A stretch of DNA of 64,000 nt from Chlamydiales bacterium (GCA_024233435.1 JACKPQ010000001.1:62001-126000); one strand, 5' to 3'; positions 10,117 to 18,987 are shown, counted from the stretch's first letter. Numbers and translations are program-made. The notes: generated by a model from the letters alone, not told the origin.

Positions 10117-10577
10117 AGATCCTTGACTTTCTCTTCCCTCCAAGATGCTGCAACTGCCAAACACTTCTAAAGAGGCATTATCCCCTTTGTAAAGAGTGCC
10201 AATCACACATTGAATTAGCATCTATCGAGGTCCAATCTTGCAGCTATAGAGCAATCCACTGCTTTGATCACCTCAGCCCCATCAAATCCTTGCACAGCAA
10301 GGCCTGCCACCCATCGGTGGCTAAACTCATGGCGGCTTTCCTTATCGTTCAGCTCAACCATCTTTCTCATGAACCCATCGACTCTGTCTACATCCTCAAC
10401 AGCCGCTCAAAGCCCCTGGCCACCTACTGCGCTCGCTTCTTAAAGCTTCCTCTCAATCGTAAAGCTTACGAGCGCTGCATACTCGTTCCGTCTATCCACC
10501 CCATGACTCCCAAGGAAAAGCGCCGCCTTGCAGCCAAATATCCTCGCGCGCTCATTCATATCAGTCTTTTTGCGTAA
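10113..10577 (+). CDS. Short ComF-like protein with zinc-finger N-terminus
   Basis: 154 residues. The N-terminus has the ComF arrangement LFPPRCCNCQTLL then LCKECQSH, two CxxC-type knuckles that should bind Zn. The C-terminal half has only a weak phosphoribosyltransferase-like outline. The acidic PRPP-binding loop (typically DDVxTTG) that ends normal proteins of about 230 residues is missing, so catalysis is unlikely. ComF acts in DNA uptake and recombination in other bacteria. GTG start overlapping the upstream stop. Confidence 0.65.
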   Translation: MKILDFLFPPRCCNCQTLLKRHYPLCKECQSHIELASIEVQSCSYRAIHCFDHLSPIKSLHSKACHPSVAKLMAAFLIVQLNHLSHEPIDSVYILNSRSKPLATYCARFLKLPLNRKAYERCILVPSIHPMTPKEKRRLAAKYPRALIHISLFA

Positions 10578-10597
10578 TAACCTCAGTTTCGGGTTCA
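10578..10597 (+). repeat. Copy of a dispersed TAACCTCAGTT repeat end
   Basis: TAACCTCAGTTTCGGGTTCA lies directly after the ComF-like stop. Seventeen of its 20 bases match the reverse complement of 32851-32870, and its first ten match 32770-32779 exactly. Its place just past a gene end suggests either an element terminus or a shared 3'-end signal. Confidence 0.45.
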
Positions 10598-10732
10598 ATT
10601 CACAAAGATTTCTCTGATTTCGCCTTGCTCACCCTTTAGACAAAAAATGCCATGGAGTGAGGGTCATTAAAAAATCCATCTTTGAAATATAGTTGTTGTT
10701 TGCTATAACCATCCCTAGCAATTGGAGGATCT

Positions 10733-12709
10733 ATGTCAGCAATTAACAGGCTCGGTTCAAACACAGTTAACTATACATCGCAAAACTGCATCCGCAAAAC
10801 GGCTATTGTGGTTGCTATTGGCCTTGTAGCAGCTGCAGTCATTGGGCAAGCTGTTCGGCTAAATTGGGCGTCTATTAAAGCAGTTATTTCTCTAAGAAGC
10901 TTTGAGCCTTGGCGCATGTATCGTGCGATACAAAGTAATGACTATGTTGAAATAAATGCTATTGCAGAGCGCGCTACAAATCTGAGATCTCTGATGGAGA
11001 CTGAATGCGAACCAAATGTATCTCTGAATGAAAAGCTATGGGGATGCCCAGAAAATGAAAGATACCGTGATTTTTATTTAAGACGGGTTAAAGGGATTAC
11101 ATCTATAGGGCTTTTGGGTTTCCCAATGAGTAGGCTAGGTGTCCAGGGGACGATACTGCACCTCGTTATTGAAAGCTGGAAAGATGAGGCGATTCAAGGT
11201 ATTTTCGCGGAGATTGTCACAAAACCTAGTTTTGAGAAGTTGTTTGAAGTTCAAGACCTGAATGAAAATACGCCTTTGCACAGGGCTATAGGTAACCCAG
11301 CATATCTCATTAGACTCGTAAGTATGCTCGAATCTGGGGTATTGCGAATACCCCTAGATAAGTCTGGGAACACATTACTCCATATCGCCTGTGATAAATT
11401 AGCCAACTCTTCGTCTGATAAAGACCGTGCCACATGGAATGAAGTTGTTGATCAGCTAATACGTAAAGGTGAAGGGCTCTTTGAGATAAAGAATGTGTTT
11501 GCTCAGCTGCCACTATGCCTTGTCATTCATTGTCCGACCGTGGTATTGGATCTTGTTAAAAAAATAAAATCGCTTGATGTATTAAGTCAGTCGCTAAGTC
11601 CAACTCATGGCTCAGTTTTAGAAGAGTCAATTAAAGCTTTGGCTTCTACCAGTGAACAATGCCAAAGTCAATGGGATGAGGTTATCGATGAACTTATTAT
11701 AAATAGCCCTGAAGGTCAGTTGCCTTCTAAAGATGGTCATTATGATATGCGTCTTTTCGAGTGCTATAGTCATGATCCAGTTGGATTTTTAAATCGAATT
11801 CAAAGTGTAAAATCGCTAGAGGTTTTAAAAACTCGTTTAACTTGTGTTGCTGGCACAGTGATGCAGTTGGCTGTTTTAAGTTGTAAAGAGGCAGAGGCCA
11901 AAAATAATGAAGAGCAAAGAGAGAAGTGGGCTGATGTAATTGATGAGCTTTTTAAAATTGATCCTAGTGGAGAATTGCTTTTAATTAATAGCAGGTACGA
12001 TATGGAACCATTTCAGCTTGCTCTTAATAGTCCGGAGCGGTTGTTACTGCGTGTTCAAAAGGCTTCACTTAAAGTGTTAAGCCAACCAGTAAATGACACA
12101 AAGGATACGCTCTTTCATCTTGCGTGCAAGGCCAGAGCCGAATCCAAGCAAGCGGAGATAGGCGATTGGGATGCTGTTATCAATGAACTAATGCAAAAAG
12201 GTTCTAAACAGGTGCTTTTACAGAAAGAAAACTCATTCGGACAATGTCCTTTATTTTATGCAAGAAATTCTCCAAGCTTGTTCCTTACTATAGTTCAAAA
12301 AGTCAAGTTTATTGCAATATTGGGCTCGTCAGTAAACAGAACAAGAGATAACACCTTGCATTGGGCAATTCGTCAACGGGCCTGTGCTGATGAGGAAAAT
12401 CAAATCATATGGGACTCCATTATTGATGAGATACTAAATAAAGATGCCGAGCAACTTTTATTTAATACAAAAAATAAAGACGAGCAATTACCCCTATATT
12501 TTGCAAAAGACAATCCACAACTGCTGTTATCATTAATTAAGAGAATTCAATCATCTGCGACTCTGGAGTTGAATCTAGGGCCCTTCTCTAAACCGCCACT
12601 TGAGCATGCACAAGAAAAACAAGCGAGTTGTGAGGGGTTAGATAAGAAGGCATGGGATGATGTTGTTTCTGAACTCAACTCCCGGTTCCCCCGGCTTAAG
12701 CTTCTTTAG
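10733..12709 (+). CDS. Membrane-anchored protein with ~80-residue tandem repeats
   Basis: 658 residues. One N-terminal membrane helix (about 23-42) and then a helical repeat array. The motif W-x-x-[VI]-[IV]-x-E/Q-[LI] recurs at residues 235, 314, 399, 479, 560 and 641, giving periods of 79, 85, 80, 81 and 81. Each unit also carries a TxLHxA-like ankyrin signature (for example TLFHLACKA, NTLHWAIRQ) and a PLxxA half, so each is probably a pair of divergent ankyrin repeats. GGAGG stands 6 nt before the ATG. Probable host-interaction protein by type; no specific family recognised. The 3' end overlaps bactofilin by 14 nt, tail to tail. Confidence 0.75.
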   Translation: MSAINRLGSNTVNYTSQNCIRKTAIVVAIGLVAAAVIGQAVRLNWASIKAVISLRSFEPWRMYRAIQSNDYVEINAIAERATNLRSLMETECEPNVSLNEKLWGCPENERYRDFYLRRVKGITSIGLLGFPMSRLGVQGTILHLVIESWKDEAIQGIFAEIVTKPSFEKLFEVQDLNENTPLHRAIGNPAYLIRLVSMLESGVLRIPLDKSGNTLLHIACDKLANSSSDKDRATWNEVVDQLIRKGEGLFEIKNVFAQLPLCLVIHCPTVVLDLVKKIKSLDVLSQSLSPTHGSVLEESIKALASTSEQCQSQWDEVIDELIINSPEGQLPSKDGHYDMRLFECYSHDPVGFLNRIQSVKSLEVLKTRLTCVAGTVMQLAVLSCKEAEAKNNEEQREKWADVIDELFKIDPSGELLLINSRYDMEPFQLALNSPERLLLRVQKASLKVLSQPVNDTKDTLFHLACKARAESKQAEIGDWDAVINELMQKGSKQVLLQKENSFGQCPLFYARNSPSLFLTIVQKVKFIAILGSSVNRTRDNTLHWAIRQRACADEENQIIWDSIIDEILNKDAEQLLFNTKNKDEQLPLYFAKDNPQLLLSLIKRIQSSATLELNLGPFSKPPLEHAQEKQASCEGLDKKAWDDVVSELNSRFPRLKLL

Positions 12710-13160
12710 CGGTGGGGGTATCGATGGAGATGGAGCCGGTGACGATGGCGCCGTCTTCGAGGGTGAGTGAGCGGGCAGTTACGTTGCCTGTGATATGGGC
12801 AGATGTGTGGATTGTTAGGTGCTCTTCGACAAAGATATTTCCCTCAACGCGTCCAGAGATTGTACCCGAGTCAATACAAAAGCTTGATTTAACATAGCCT
12901 GATTTGCCAATAGTTAGGTGGGTGCATTCTAGAGTCCCAATAAAGGAACCATCGATATGCACAGGTCTACTAGAGGTGAGCGTGCCAGAGATGGCTGTGT
13001 TGGGTGGAATCTGGGTTTTGGTAGGGCAGGCCTGATCAAGGGTGCAGGCAAGGTGGGCTTCAAAAGGATCGATGGGGGCATCGGATTCAAGTGTAATTTC
13101 TCGACTGAGCAGGTCCTTAGCATAGCGTCTGAAAACAGTATCCACTAAGTATTTCAACAT
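12696..13160 (-). CDS. bacA: Bactofilin-family polymer-forming protein
   Basis: 154 residues. Residues about 55-150 form the bactofilin (DUF583) right-handed beta-helix, with regular turns such as [25 protein letters not shown] and [22 protein letters not shown]. Bactofilins polymerise without nucleotide at the membrane. The chlamydial homologue (CT276 in my recollection) influences cell size and shape. The ATG overlaps the 3' end of dnaA by 7 nt, so the two are coupled. Confidence 0.9.
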   Translation of the reverse strand: MLKYLVDTVFRRYAKDLLSREITLESDAPIDPFEAHLACTLDQACPTKTQIPPNTAISGTLTSSRPVHIDGSFIGTLECTHLTIGKSGYVKSSFCIDSGTISGRVEGNIFVEEHLTIHTSAHITGNVTARSLTLEDGAIVTGSISIDTPTAKEA

Positions 13161-14476
13161 TGGAGCTCCCGCCTTGCTAGTTGTACTTGTCTTTGTAGCC
13201 TCTCATCTTGTGGTAACTGATTCTTAATTTTTTTCCAAGCATGCAATAGTGTCGAGTGGGTTTTTCCTCCAAAACTTTGTGCAAGTTTTACAAGGGGGTC
13301 ACTGACAAGCTCTTTAGCAAGGTACATGGCGACTTGGCGGGCATAGGCGATCTCTTTGTGGCGGGAGGAGCCTCGCAGGTCTGAAAGGCGCACACCAAAA
13401 ATTGATGCAACACTTGCAAGAACACCATCAACAGAGACTTTTTGGTTTGTGTGGGTGCAAAACATCTCGCTTAAGGTTTTTTCTGCGACCTCTTCGGTCA
13501 CATCTAAGTGAAGGAGGCGGCAGTAGGCGCTTAGGCGATTGATGGCTCCCTCAAGCTGACGCACGTTTGCAAAGATGTGCTCGGCGATGAAGAATGCAAC
13601 TTTACTTGGCAGGCGCAAGCCTTTGGCCTCGGCTTTGGATTGCAAAATAGCAACACGCGTTTCTAAATCTGGCGTGCCAATGTGGGCGACCAAGCCCCAT
13701 TCCATCCGGGCGATGAGGCGCTCTGAGAGTTTAAGTTGTGCAGGAGGTTTATCGCTTGTGATCACCACTTGCTTGTTTTGGTTGATCAAAACTTCGATTG
13801 TTGAGACGAATTCTTCTTCAAAGTTGGGGCGATTTTGGAAAAACTGAATATCGTCAACAAGCAAGATATCAAGCGACCGGTATCTTTGTTTCATCTTGTG
13901 GAGAGATTTGGATTTGAGATTGCTGACAAGGTCGTTGATAAAGCCTTCTGCAGTTATATAGAGGACTTTAGGCTTTTTCTTTGAGTTTTGTGCGTGATGG
14001 GCGATCGCTTGGAGTAGATGTGTTTTACCAAGGCCGACGCCACCGTGGATGAAAAGGGGATTGTAGCTATGGCCTGGTCGGTTGGCAACGCCAAGAGCTG
14101 CAGATTTCACGAATTGATTAGCAGGGCCTTCTATAAAAGTATCAAATGTATAGCTGCGATTGAGTTTTAGATCTTCGGTTGGTGCTTCGACTTTGGCCGC
14201 TTTGGGTTTAACTGCTTTGGGTAGCTCAGCGATTTCAAAAGTGATGGCAGGCTCACCTTTTGCATCTGTGGGGAAGAAGGTACAAAGGTCACTTTTGTAA
14301 TTAGAAAGTAGGTATTCTTGCACAAAAACATTAGGAACGCTTAAGACGGCGGACGCACTATCATAGGATTTGAGGGAAATAGGCTGAATCCAATTGGCAT
14401 ACTCTGCTGGGCTGCATACTGTTTGCAGATGTCCCAAAAATTGGGACCAAAAATCCTGTTTGGACTCAGTTGCCAT
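13154..14476 (-). CDS. dnaA: Chromosomal replication initiator DnaA (second chlamydial paralogue)
   Basis: 440 residues. Domain I at 1-85, a short linker, then the AAA+ domain with Walker A GGVGLGKT at 145-152 and Walker B ILLVDD near 204. The C-terminal DNA-binding domain has the signature [15 protein letters not shown], where most DnaA have GRDHSTV: the Asp that contacts the DnaA box is replaced by Lys-Thr. With bactofilin downstream and the CT274/CT273/rsmH block nearby, it fits Chlamydia dnaA2 (CT275) rather than dnaA1. Confidence 0.92.
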   Translation of the reverse strand: MATESKQDFWSQFLGHLQTVCSPAEYANWIQPISLKSYDSASAVLSVPNVFVQEYLLSNYKSDLCTFFPTDAKGEPAITFEIAELPKAVKPKAAKVEAPTEDLKLNRSYTFDTFIEGPANQFVKSAALGVANRPGHSYNPLFIHGGVGLGKTHLLQAIAHHAQNSKKKPKVLYITAEGFINDLVSNLKSKSLHKMKQRYRSLDILLVDDIQFFQNRPNFEEEFVSTIEVLINQNKQVVITSDKPPAQLKLSERLIARMEWGLVAHIGTPDLETRVAILQSKAEAKGLRLPSKVAFFIAEHIFANVRQLEGAINRLSAYCRLLHLDVTEEVAEKTLSEMFCTHTNQKVSVDGVLASVASIFGVRLSDLRGSSRHKEIAYARQVAMYLAKELVSDPLVKLAQSFGGKTHSTLLHAWKKIKNQLPQDERLQRQVQLARRELQC

Positions 14477-14841
14477 ATATAAAAATTACCTAATAAATAT
14501 TGCCCAGAATAGTGTCTGAGCTATGTTTTTGATTTTTCGACTGTAAACGCACAGTATCAAATCCAAGCTCTGGATGCAAGCACTTTTGTTCAAAAAATCG
14601 GCGCATTTTTGTTAAAGCCTTGAAACTTAAAAACCACGAGCTCGAATTTTTTTTCTTAGCCAAAAAGTGAACTTTAACTTATTAAAATCAAACGCGTTAA
14701 ATGTAAAATCTGTGCTCTGAATACCCTCTCGACACTCTTCAGAATAGGTAGGATCGTATGTTGATGGGATGGTGCAATTTTTCTTAGGTAAGGATTGCAA
14801 AAAGGTGTAGCTCGTCGTGGGCAATCAGTTCGAAACTTTCG
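14477..14841. other. Long non-coding stretch upstream of dnaA
   Basis: AT-rich sequence between the divergent dnaA and AAA-ATPase genes. Two short overlapping minus-strand frames (14627-14824 and 14674-14856) have no start signal, no family resemblance and normal non-coding composition, so I do not call them. I saw no clear DnaA-box cluster. It must contain the dnaA promoter, but no hexamer pair stands out. Confidence 0.5.
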
Positions 14842-14915
14842 ATGAGATATGGCCACTTATAAAATCCTATAGGTGGCCATATCTCATTGCAAAAAATAGA
14901 TATGGCCACTTATAA
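14842..14915 (+). repeat. Palindrome plus third direct copy upstream of an AAA ATPase
   Basis: ATGAGATATGGCCAC (14842-14856) is repeated in perfect inversion at 14873-14887, with a further 4-bp match inside the loop. The 18-mer AGATATGGCCACTTATAA (14845-14862) recurs directly at 14898-14915. The result is a left-right-left set of three half-sites, 47 nt before the ATPase start. It looks like an operator or an element end. Confidence 0.75.
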
Positions 14916-14962
14916 TGAATTTGTAAAAGCAAAAGCTACTTAAATTAAAAGAGTTGCAAAAT

Positions 14963-16429
14963 ATGAAAAAACAAAAACTGATCGGGCGCGGAAATGAGTT
15001 GGAAACATTGAAACAGTTGGAACGTTCAAAAAATGCAGAGTTTTTAGCGGTTTATGGTAGGCGGCGCGTTGGCAAGACATTTCTTATTCGCCAGTTTTTT
15101 TCTGGACGCAGGGTTTGTTATATGGAAACGGCCGGCTTGAAAGATGCTCCCATAGACCAACAAATCGAGAATTTTGCTTCGGCCCTATCTAAGGTGTTTT
15201 TCAATGATTTGCCGATCCGTTCGCCCAGAAGTTGGAAAGAGGCATTTACATTGTTTACAGAGCAGCTGATTAAGATTCCAAAACATAAAAAAGTTGTCTT
15301 ATTCCTAGATGAGTTGCCTTGGTTGGCTACAAAAAAATCAGGGCTTATTCAAGCTTTGGATTATTTTTGGAATATGCATTGGTCTAAATGCTCCAACTTT
15401 CTATTAATTGTGTGTGGATCTGCAGCATCATGGATGTTGGATCATTTAATTTATGCAAAGGGCGGTCTGCACAACAGGCTCACTAAACGAATTCTCCTCG
15501 AGCCCTTTAGCTTAAAGGAGACGGAGATGTTTCTAAAAAGCCAGCAGATTCGCCTTAGCCAGAAGCAAATTTTGGATCTTTATATGGCAATTGGGGGTGT
15601 TCCATATTATTTAAAGGAAGTTAAGAAGGGGCGTTCAGCGACACAAACAATTGATGAGCTTTGCTTTACAAAGTCAGGTCTTCTCTACAACGAATTTGAA
15701 CAGCTGTTCCAGGCTCTGTTCGATCAGGCAGATGTGAATTTAAGAATTGTGCAGGAGATCGTTAAAGCGGGGAATGTTATTTCAAGGCAGGAGCTAGTTA
15801 AAGCTTTAGATAATAACTCAGGGAGCGCGTTAAATCGTAGATTAAGAGAGTTGGAGGCTTCTGGCTTCATCCAATGTTTTGTGCCGTATGGAAAAAAGAA
15901 GAGAGACCGGTTTTATCGTATTGTAGACGAATATACAATTTTCTATATCAAGTGGATAGCGCCGATTACAGCTTCTGGAATGCGTTTGCAAAAAAGTGGT
16001 TATTGGTCAAAAATGACAGGCACTCCAGCCCGTTTGAGCTGGGCGGGCTATGCTTTTGAAAGTGTTTGTTTTAAGCATATTGATCAAATTAGTGACGCTC
16101 TGGGATTGGGTAAAGTTGCATTTAATGCAGGGTCATGGCGATATGTGCCGCCAAAAGGCTCAAAAGATGCTGGAGCGCAAATTGATTTATTATTTGATCG
16201 AGAAGATGGGGTGATCACGGTTTGCGAAATCAAGTATAGTGACAAGCTGTTTTGCTTGGATAAAGAATGCGCAAAAAGCCTCGTGAAAAAGCTTGATACT
16301 TTTGAAACAAGAACCAAGTCAAAGAAAGAACTATTCTTGTCGATGATTACCACAAAAGGTATCCGCGATAATCTATGGTCAGAAGATCTGATAGAATCAG
16401 AAGTTGTGCTTGAAGATCTTTACGAGTAA
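14963..16429 (+). CDS. AAA ATPase with DUF234-type C-terminus
   Basis: 488 residues from the ATG at 14963 (an in-frame TTG at 14954 is less likely). Order: P-loop YGRRRVGKTFL near residue 35, Walker B KVVLFLDELPW near 105, a sensor segment LLIVCGSAASWM, a winged-helix region, then the DUF234 segment DRFYRIVDEYTIFYIKWI. The tail has a PD-(D/E)XK-like pattern, QIDLLFDR then CEIKYS. Such single-gene ATPases are common, often mobile, and of unknown function. Its 3' end overlaps the TPR gene by 10 nt. It separates dnaA from CT274/CT273, so it looks inserted. Confidence 0.85.
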   Translation: MKKQKLIGRGNELETLKQLERSKNAEFLAVYGRRRVGKTFLIRQFFSGRRVCYMETAGLKDAPIDQQIENFASALSKVFFNDLPIRSPRSWKEAFTLFTEQLIKIPKHKKVVLFLDELPWLATKKSGLIQALDYFWNMHWSKCSNFLLIVCGSAASWMLDHLIYAKGGLHNRLTKRILLEPFSLKETEMFLKSQQIRLSQKQILDLYMAIGGVPYYLKEVKKGRSATQTIDELCFTKSGLLYNEFEQLFQALFDQADVNLRIVQEIVKAGNVISRQELVKALDNNSGSALNRRLRELEASGFIQCFVPYGKKKRDRFYRIVDEYTIFYIKWIAPITASGMRLQKSGYWSKMTGTPARLSWAGYAFESVCFKHIDQISDALGLGKVAFNAGSWRYVPPKGSKDAGAQIDLLFDREDGVITVCEIKYSDKLFCLDKECAKSLVKKLDTFETRTKSKKELFLSMITTKGIRDNLWSEDLIESEVVLEDLYE

Positions 16430-16815
16430 GCCATGATGAGGGCGGAGGCGGCGTCGGCAATGCTTTTTTCAGCTTTCTCTTCTAGGTAGCGCGCTTGGTC
16501 GAATGCCTGACGCTTGTAGCCAAGAAGAAAGAGGGATTTGGTGCGGTTGAGAAGGGTAGGCTCATGCTCGGGGTCAACTTTTAGGGCTTGCTCTAAATAG
16601 TTGAGGGCAGAAACGTTATTGCCCATTTGAAGATATAAAGCACCAAGGGTTTGCAGATCGTAGGCGTTATTTTTTGACAGGACAACAAGGGCTTCAAAGA
16701 AGGAAAGGGCAATCTCATACTTGCCTTGCTTTATATAGGAGTAGGCGACAAAGCGAAGATCATCGAGCTGATCTTCATTCCATCCTAAGGTGTCTAACCA
16801 ATTGATCTGACTCAT
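16420..16815 (-). CDS. TPR protein (CT274-like)
   Basis: 131 residues, almost entirely tetratricopeptide helices. Two or three TPR units are visible: KYEIALSFFEALVVLSKNNA, then LQTLGALYLQMGNNVSALNYLEQALKVDPEHE, then a third helix pair. Size and pattern recall small type III secretion chaperones of the SycD/LcrH kind, but no specific partner can be named. The CT274 equivalence rests on position between dnaA2 and CT273/rsmH. Its ATG overlaps the upstream gene's stop by 4 nt. Confidence 0.8.
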   Translation of the reverse strand: MSQINWLDTLGWNEDQLDDLRFVAYSYIKQGKYEIALSFFEALVVLSKNNAYDLQTLGALYLQMGNNVSALNYLEQALKVDPEHEPTLLNRTKSLFLLGYKRQAFDQARYLEEKAEKSIADAASALIMAYS

Positions 16816-17300
16816 CCTTTTTGGTACTGCCTGCGTCTTCCGTTGATTTCGATTAGGTTTTTGTCTTTCTCGCTAAGGGAGTCAAAGAAGTGGAGTAAGG
16901 TCTCACTTTCCTTATGCTCCTGATCCTCTTCGATTCGCTCTTCCCAATTGTAGTCTTTTTTCTTTTTTTTGTCCTCGCGCATCTGCCGGATCCGGTCCGA
17001 TTCAAGAATGCCAAATTCGTCTGTGCGGATATTGGGTAGTAGGTGATGGGTGAAAATGCGCATGCTCGAGCTTTCAAAGCCTTTGGGGAGGTCGAAGCGG
17101 GCCCATTGCTGAGCGCGTTGCCTGGTGCCAAGAAGCTCGTCATAAGCAGAGAGATACCCTGCGCGGCTCACAGAGATGCTTGTTCTTGGGGAGAGGCGAG
17201 CAGCATACTTGACAATGGATGATTCTTGATCTTCGCTTCTTTGAGCATAGCGCGTTGATATTTCAACGCCTAAGTTATCAATAGTTTTAAAATCCGCCAT
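16812..17300 (-). CDS. Conserved chlamydial hypothetical protein (CT273-like)
   Basis: 162 residues, soluble, with a very charged middle (MREDKKKKKDYNWEERIEED) likely to form a helix or coiled coil. No membrane segment or catalytic motif. Position next to the TPR gene and divergent from mraZ-rsmH matches CT273. It heads a two-gene operon whose promoter shares a nearly symmetric intergenic region with mraZ. Confidence 0.75.
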   Translation of the reverse strand: MADFKTIDNLGVEISTRYAQRSEDQESSIVKYAARLSPRTSISVSRAGYLSAYDELLGTRQRAQQWARFDLPKGFESSSMRIFTHHLLPNIRTDEFGILESDRIRQMREDKKKKKDYNWEERIEEDQEHKESETLLHFFDSLSEKDKNLIEINGRRRQYQKG

Positions 17301-17375
17301 ATCTTTTTAATACATAAATTAAACATTTCTATAAAGCTACATTGTAATGCGATGAATGCGAAACCCGCACTGTGA

Positions 17376-17476
17376 GATCAAAAAACTTTAAGTTTCCACT
17401 GATTTCCACTAAAATTTTCGTATGTTAATTCACTGTAATCAATAGAGTTGTGATAGAAGCAAAAAGTTTTTTGATC
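17376..17476. repeat. Inverted repeat flanking the divergent promoters
   Basis: GATCAAAAAACTTT at 17376-17389 is repeated in perfect inversion as AAAGTTTTTTGATC at 17463-17476. Together with the two GTGGAAA pairs it makes the 248-nt region between the CT273-like gene and mraZ partly symmetric. These 14-mers may hold core promoter elements for each direction. Confidence 0.6.
17393..17409 (-). promoter_or_regulatory. Pair of MraZ-type boxes facing the CT273-like gene
   Basis: On the minus strand GTGGAAA occurs twice with a 10-bp period (top-strand TTTCCAC at 17393-17399 and 17403-17409). The same heptamer and period occur in front of mraZ. The pair lies about 95 nt upstream of the CT273-like start. 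Confidence 0.6.
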
Positions 17477-17513
17477 AAAATCAATTGCCACAAAGCGATT
17501 CTGGTGTTAGGAT

Positions 17514-17540
17514 GTGGAAACAAGTGGAAAAACTGGTGGT
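17514..17540 (+). promoter_or_regulatory. MraZ operator boxes upstream of mraZ
   Basis: GTGGAAA at 17514-17520 and 17524-17530, followed by TGGTGGT in phase at 17534-17540, all at 10-bp spacing and ending 8 nt before the mraZ ATG. MraZ rings in other bacteria bind short G-rich direct repeats at this period and repress their own dcw operon. Confidence 0.7.
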
Positions 17541-17548
17541 TTTAGTAG

Positions 17549-18064
17549 ATGGATGACTTCTCTTTCAGTGGTCTGACTCAAACAAAACTCGACGATAAGA
17601 ATCGTTTTGTTTTGCCTCAGGCAATGCGCTACGGCTTAGTGGAAAAGGGCGAGCTCAAATTCGCTCTAGCTCTAGGTCTTGGTGGATGCTTGGTGATTTA
17701 TCGCATGAGCGATATTGCAGCCATCATTGCTAAGTTTAAGGCAAAACAACACGTTGCTAGGTTTCAAAAGTTCTTTACCCTGTTCTTTTCGACTTTGCAC
17801 TATACCACGTGCGACAAGCTCGGACGTGTGGTGCTACCGGGGTCTTTGAAACAAGCGGCGGGCATTACAGGCGACATCGCGATCGCAGGGGTGCTCGATA
17901 AGATCGAAATTTGGCCACAAGAGCGCTATGACGCTGAGCTCGCTTCATTCATGACGGGCGCAGAATCTGGCGATCTTAAGGGGATGATTGAAGAGGCCTT
18001 TTCGCTTTTGGGTGAAGAGCCAAAATCTACTGACCCAGTAGAGAAACTAGAGAGCCTTGTGTGA
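17549..18064 (+). CDS. mraZ: Transcriptional regulator MraZ
   Basis: 171 residues, two MraZ/AbrB-type swapped-hairpin domains: LDDKNRFVLPQAMR near 15-28 and CDKLGRVVLPGSLKQAAGI near 88-106, each with the D-x-x-x-R-hydrophobic-x-[VL]-P signature. The roughly 25 residues after the second domain are an extension rich in Glu/Ser. MraZ forms octamer or dodecamer rings and autoregulates the dcw cluster. It sits at the head of rsmH-ftsL-ftsI, and the boxes in front of it support autoregulation. Confidence 0.92.
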   Translation: MDDFSFSGLTQTKLDDKNRFVLPQAMRYGLVEKGELKFALALGLGGCLVIYRMSDIAAIIAKFKAKQHVARFQKFFTLFFSTLHYTTCDKLGRVVLPGSLKQAAGITGDIAIAGVLDKIEIWPQERYDAELASFMTGAESGDLKGMIEEAFSLLGEEPKSTDPVEKLESLV

Positions 18065-18987
18065 GTGGACACGCTCATATTCCGGTTCTTAGAAAGCAGT
18101 GCCTGCAAGCGTTTGATGGAGCTGAAATCTCCATCTTTTTCGACGGAACGCTTGGAGCCGGGGGACATGCGCAGAGTCTTTTGATGGCGCATCCCGAGAT
18201 TGAGCGTTATATCGGTTGCGACCGAGATGAGAGCGCTCTTGCGCTTGCTACGGAAAATTTAGCGGCCTGGCAGGGGAAGTTAGAAACTGTGCATGGCAAT
18301 TTTGCCGATATCGACGTGCATTTAGAAGCATGTGGGATAAAGGCTATTGATGGATGTTTATTAGATTTAGGAGTGTCTTCGATGCAGCTTGATCAGGAAG
18401 AAAGGGGTTTTAGCTTTTCTAAAGATGGCCCACTCGATATGCGCATGGATCAAAATGAGCGTCTAACTGCTAAGGAAATCGTCAATACTTGGTCCAAGCA
18501 GCAGCTGGCAAAAATTTTTAGTGATTATGGTGAGATCAAGAACGCCCAAAGAATTGCTGAAGCTCTATGCGATGCTCGCCGAAAAAAGCCTTTTGAGACA
18601 ACAAAGCAACTTGCCGATTGGGCCTCGACTGTGATGGGACACAGTCGAAAGAAGCTGCATCCTGCAACGCTGCTTTTTCAAGCGTTGCGTATAGCTGTTA
18701 ACCTTGAGCTGGAGTCTGTCTGGCAAGGGGTTGTTAAGGCTTTAAATTTACTCCGTCCAGGCGGAAGGCTTGCTGTGATCGCTTTTCATAGCTTAGAAGA
18801 CCGTATCGTAAAAAACCTGTTTCGCCAAGCGGCGCGCCCTAATTATGACTGGAATGAAGAGAAAGTCGAGGGCTTGCCTGAGGTGAAATTGTTAACTAAA
18901 AAACCACTTGTCGCAGATTTTGATGAGGTGCGCTTAAATCCACGTGCACGCTCTGCAAAATTACGGGTGGTGGAGAAAATAGGGTGA
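18061..18987 (+). CDS. rsmH: 16S rRNA (cytosine-1402-N4)-methyltransferase RsmH
   Basis: 308 residues. SAM-binding motif FDGTLGAGGHAQSLL near 28-42, then the family landmarks CLLDLGVSSMQLD, ERGFSFSKDGPLDMRMD, HPATLLFQALRIAVN and LAVIAFHSLEDRIVKN. Methylates C1402 in the ribosomal P site. GTG start overlapping the mraZ stop by 4 nt. Same place as CT272. Confidence 0.96.
   Translation: MSGHAHIPVLRKQCLQAFDGAEISIFFDGTLGAGGHAQSLLMAHPEIERYIGCDRDESALALATENLAAWQGKLETVHGNFADIDVHLEACGIKAIDGCLLDLGVSSMQLDQEERGFSFSKDGPLDMRMDQNERLTAKEIVNTWSKQQLAKIFSDYGEIKNAQRIAEALCDARRKKPFETTKQLADWASTVMGHSRKKLHPATLLFQALRIAVNLELESVWQGVVKALNLLRPGGRLAVIAFHSLEDRIVKNLFRQAARPNYDWNEEKVEGLPEVKLLTKKPLVADFDEVRLNPRARSAKLRVVEKIG

Noticed and set aside
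14627..14856. Two short minus-strand frames upstream of dnaA
   Set aside because: Overlapping one another, no ribosome site, no domain resemblance, and one runs into the palindrome array.
17447..17500. Specific -35/-10 hexamers for mraZ
   Set aside because: TTGATC at 17471 has no acceptable -10 at 16-18 nt, so no exact promoter is called.
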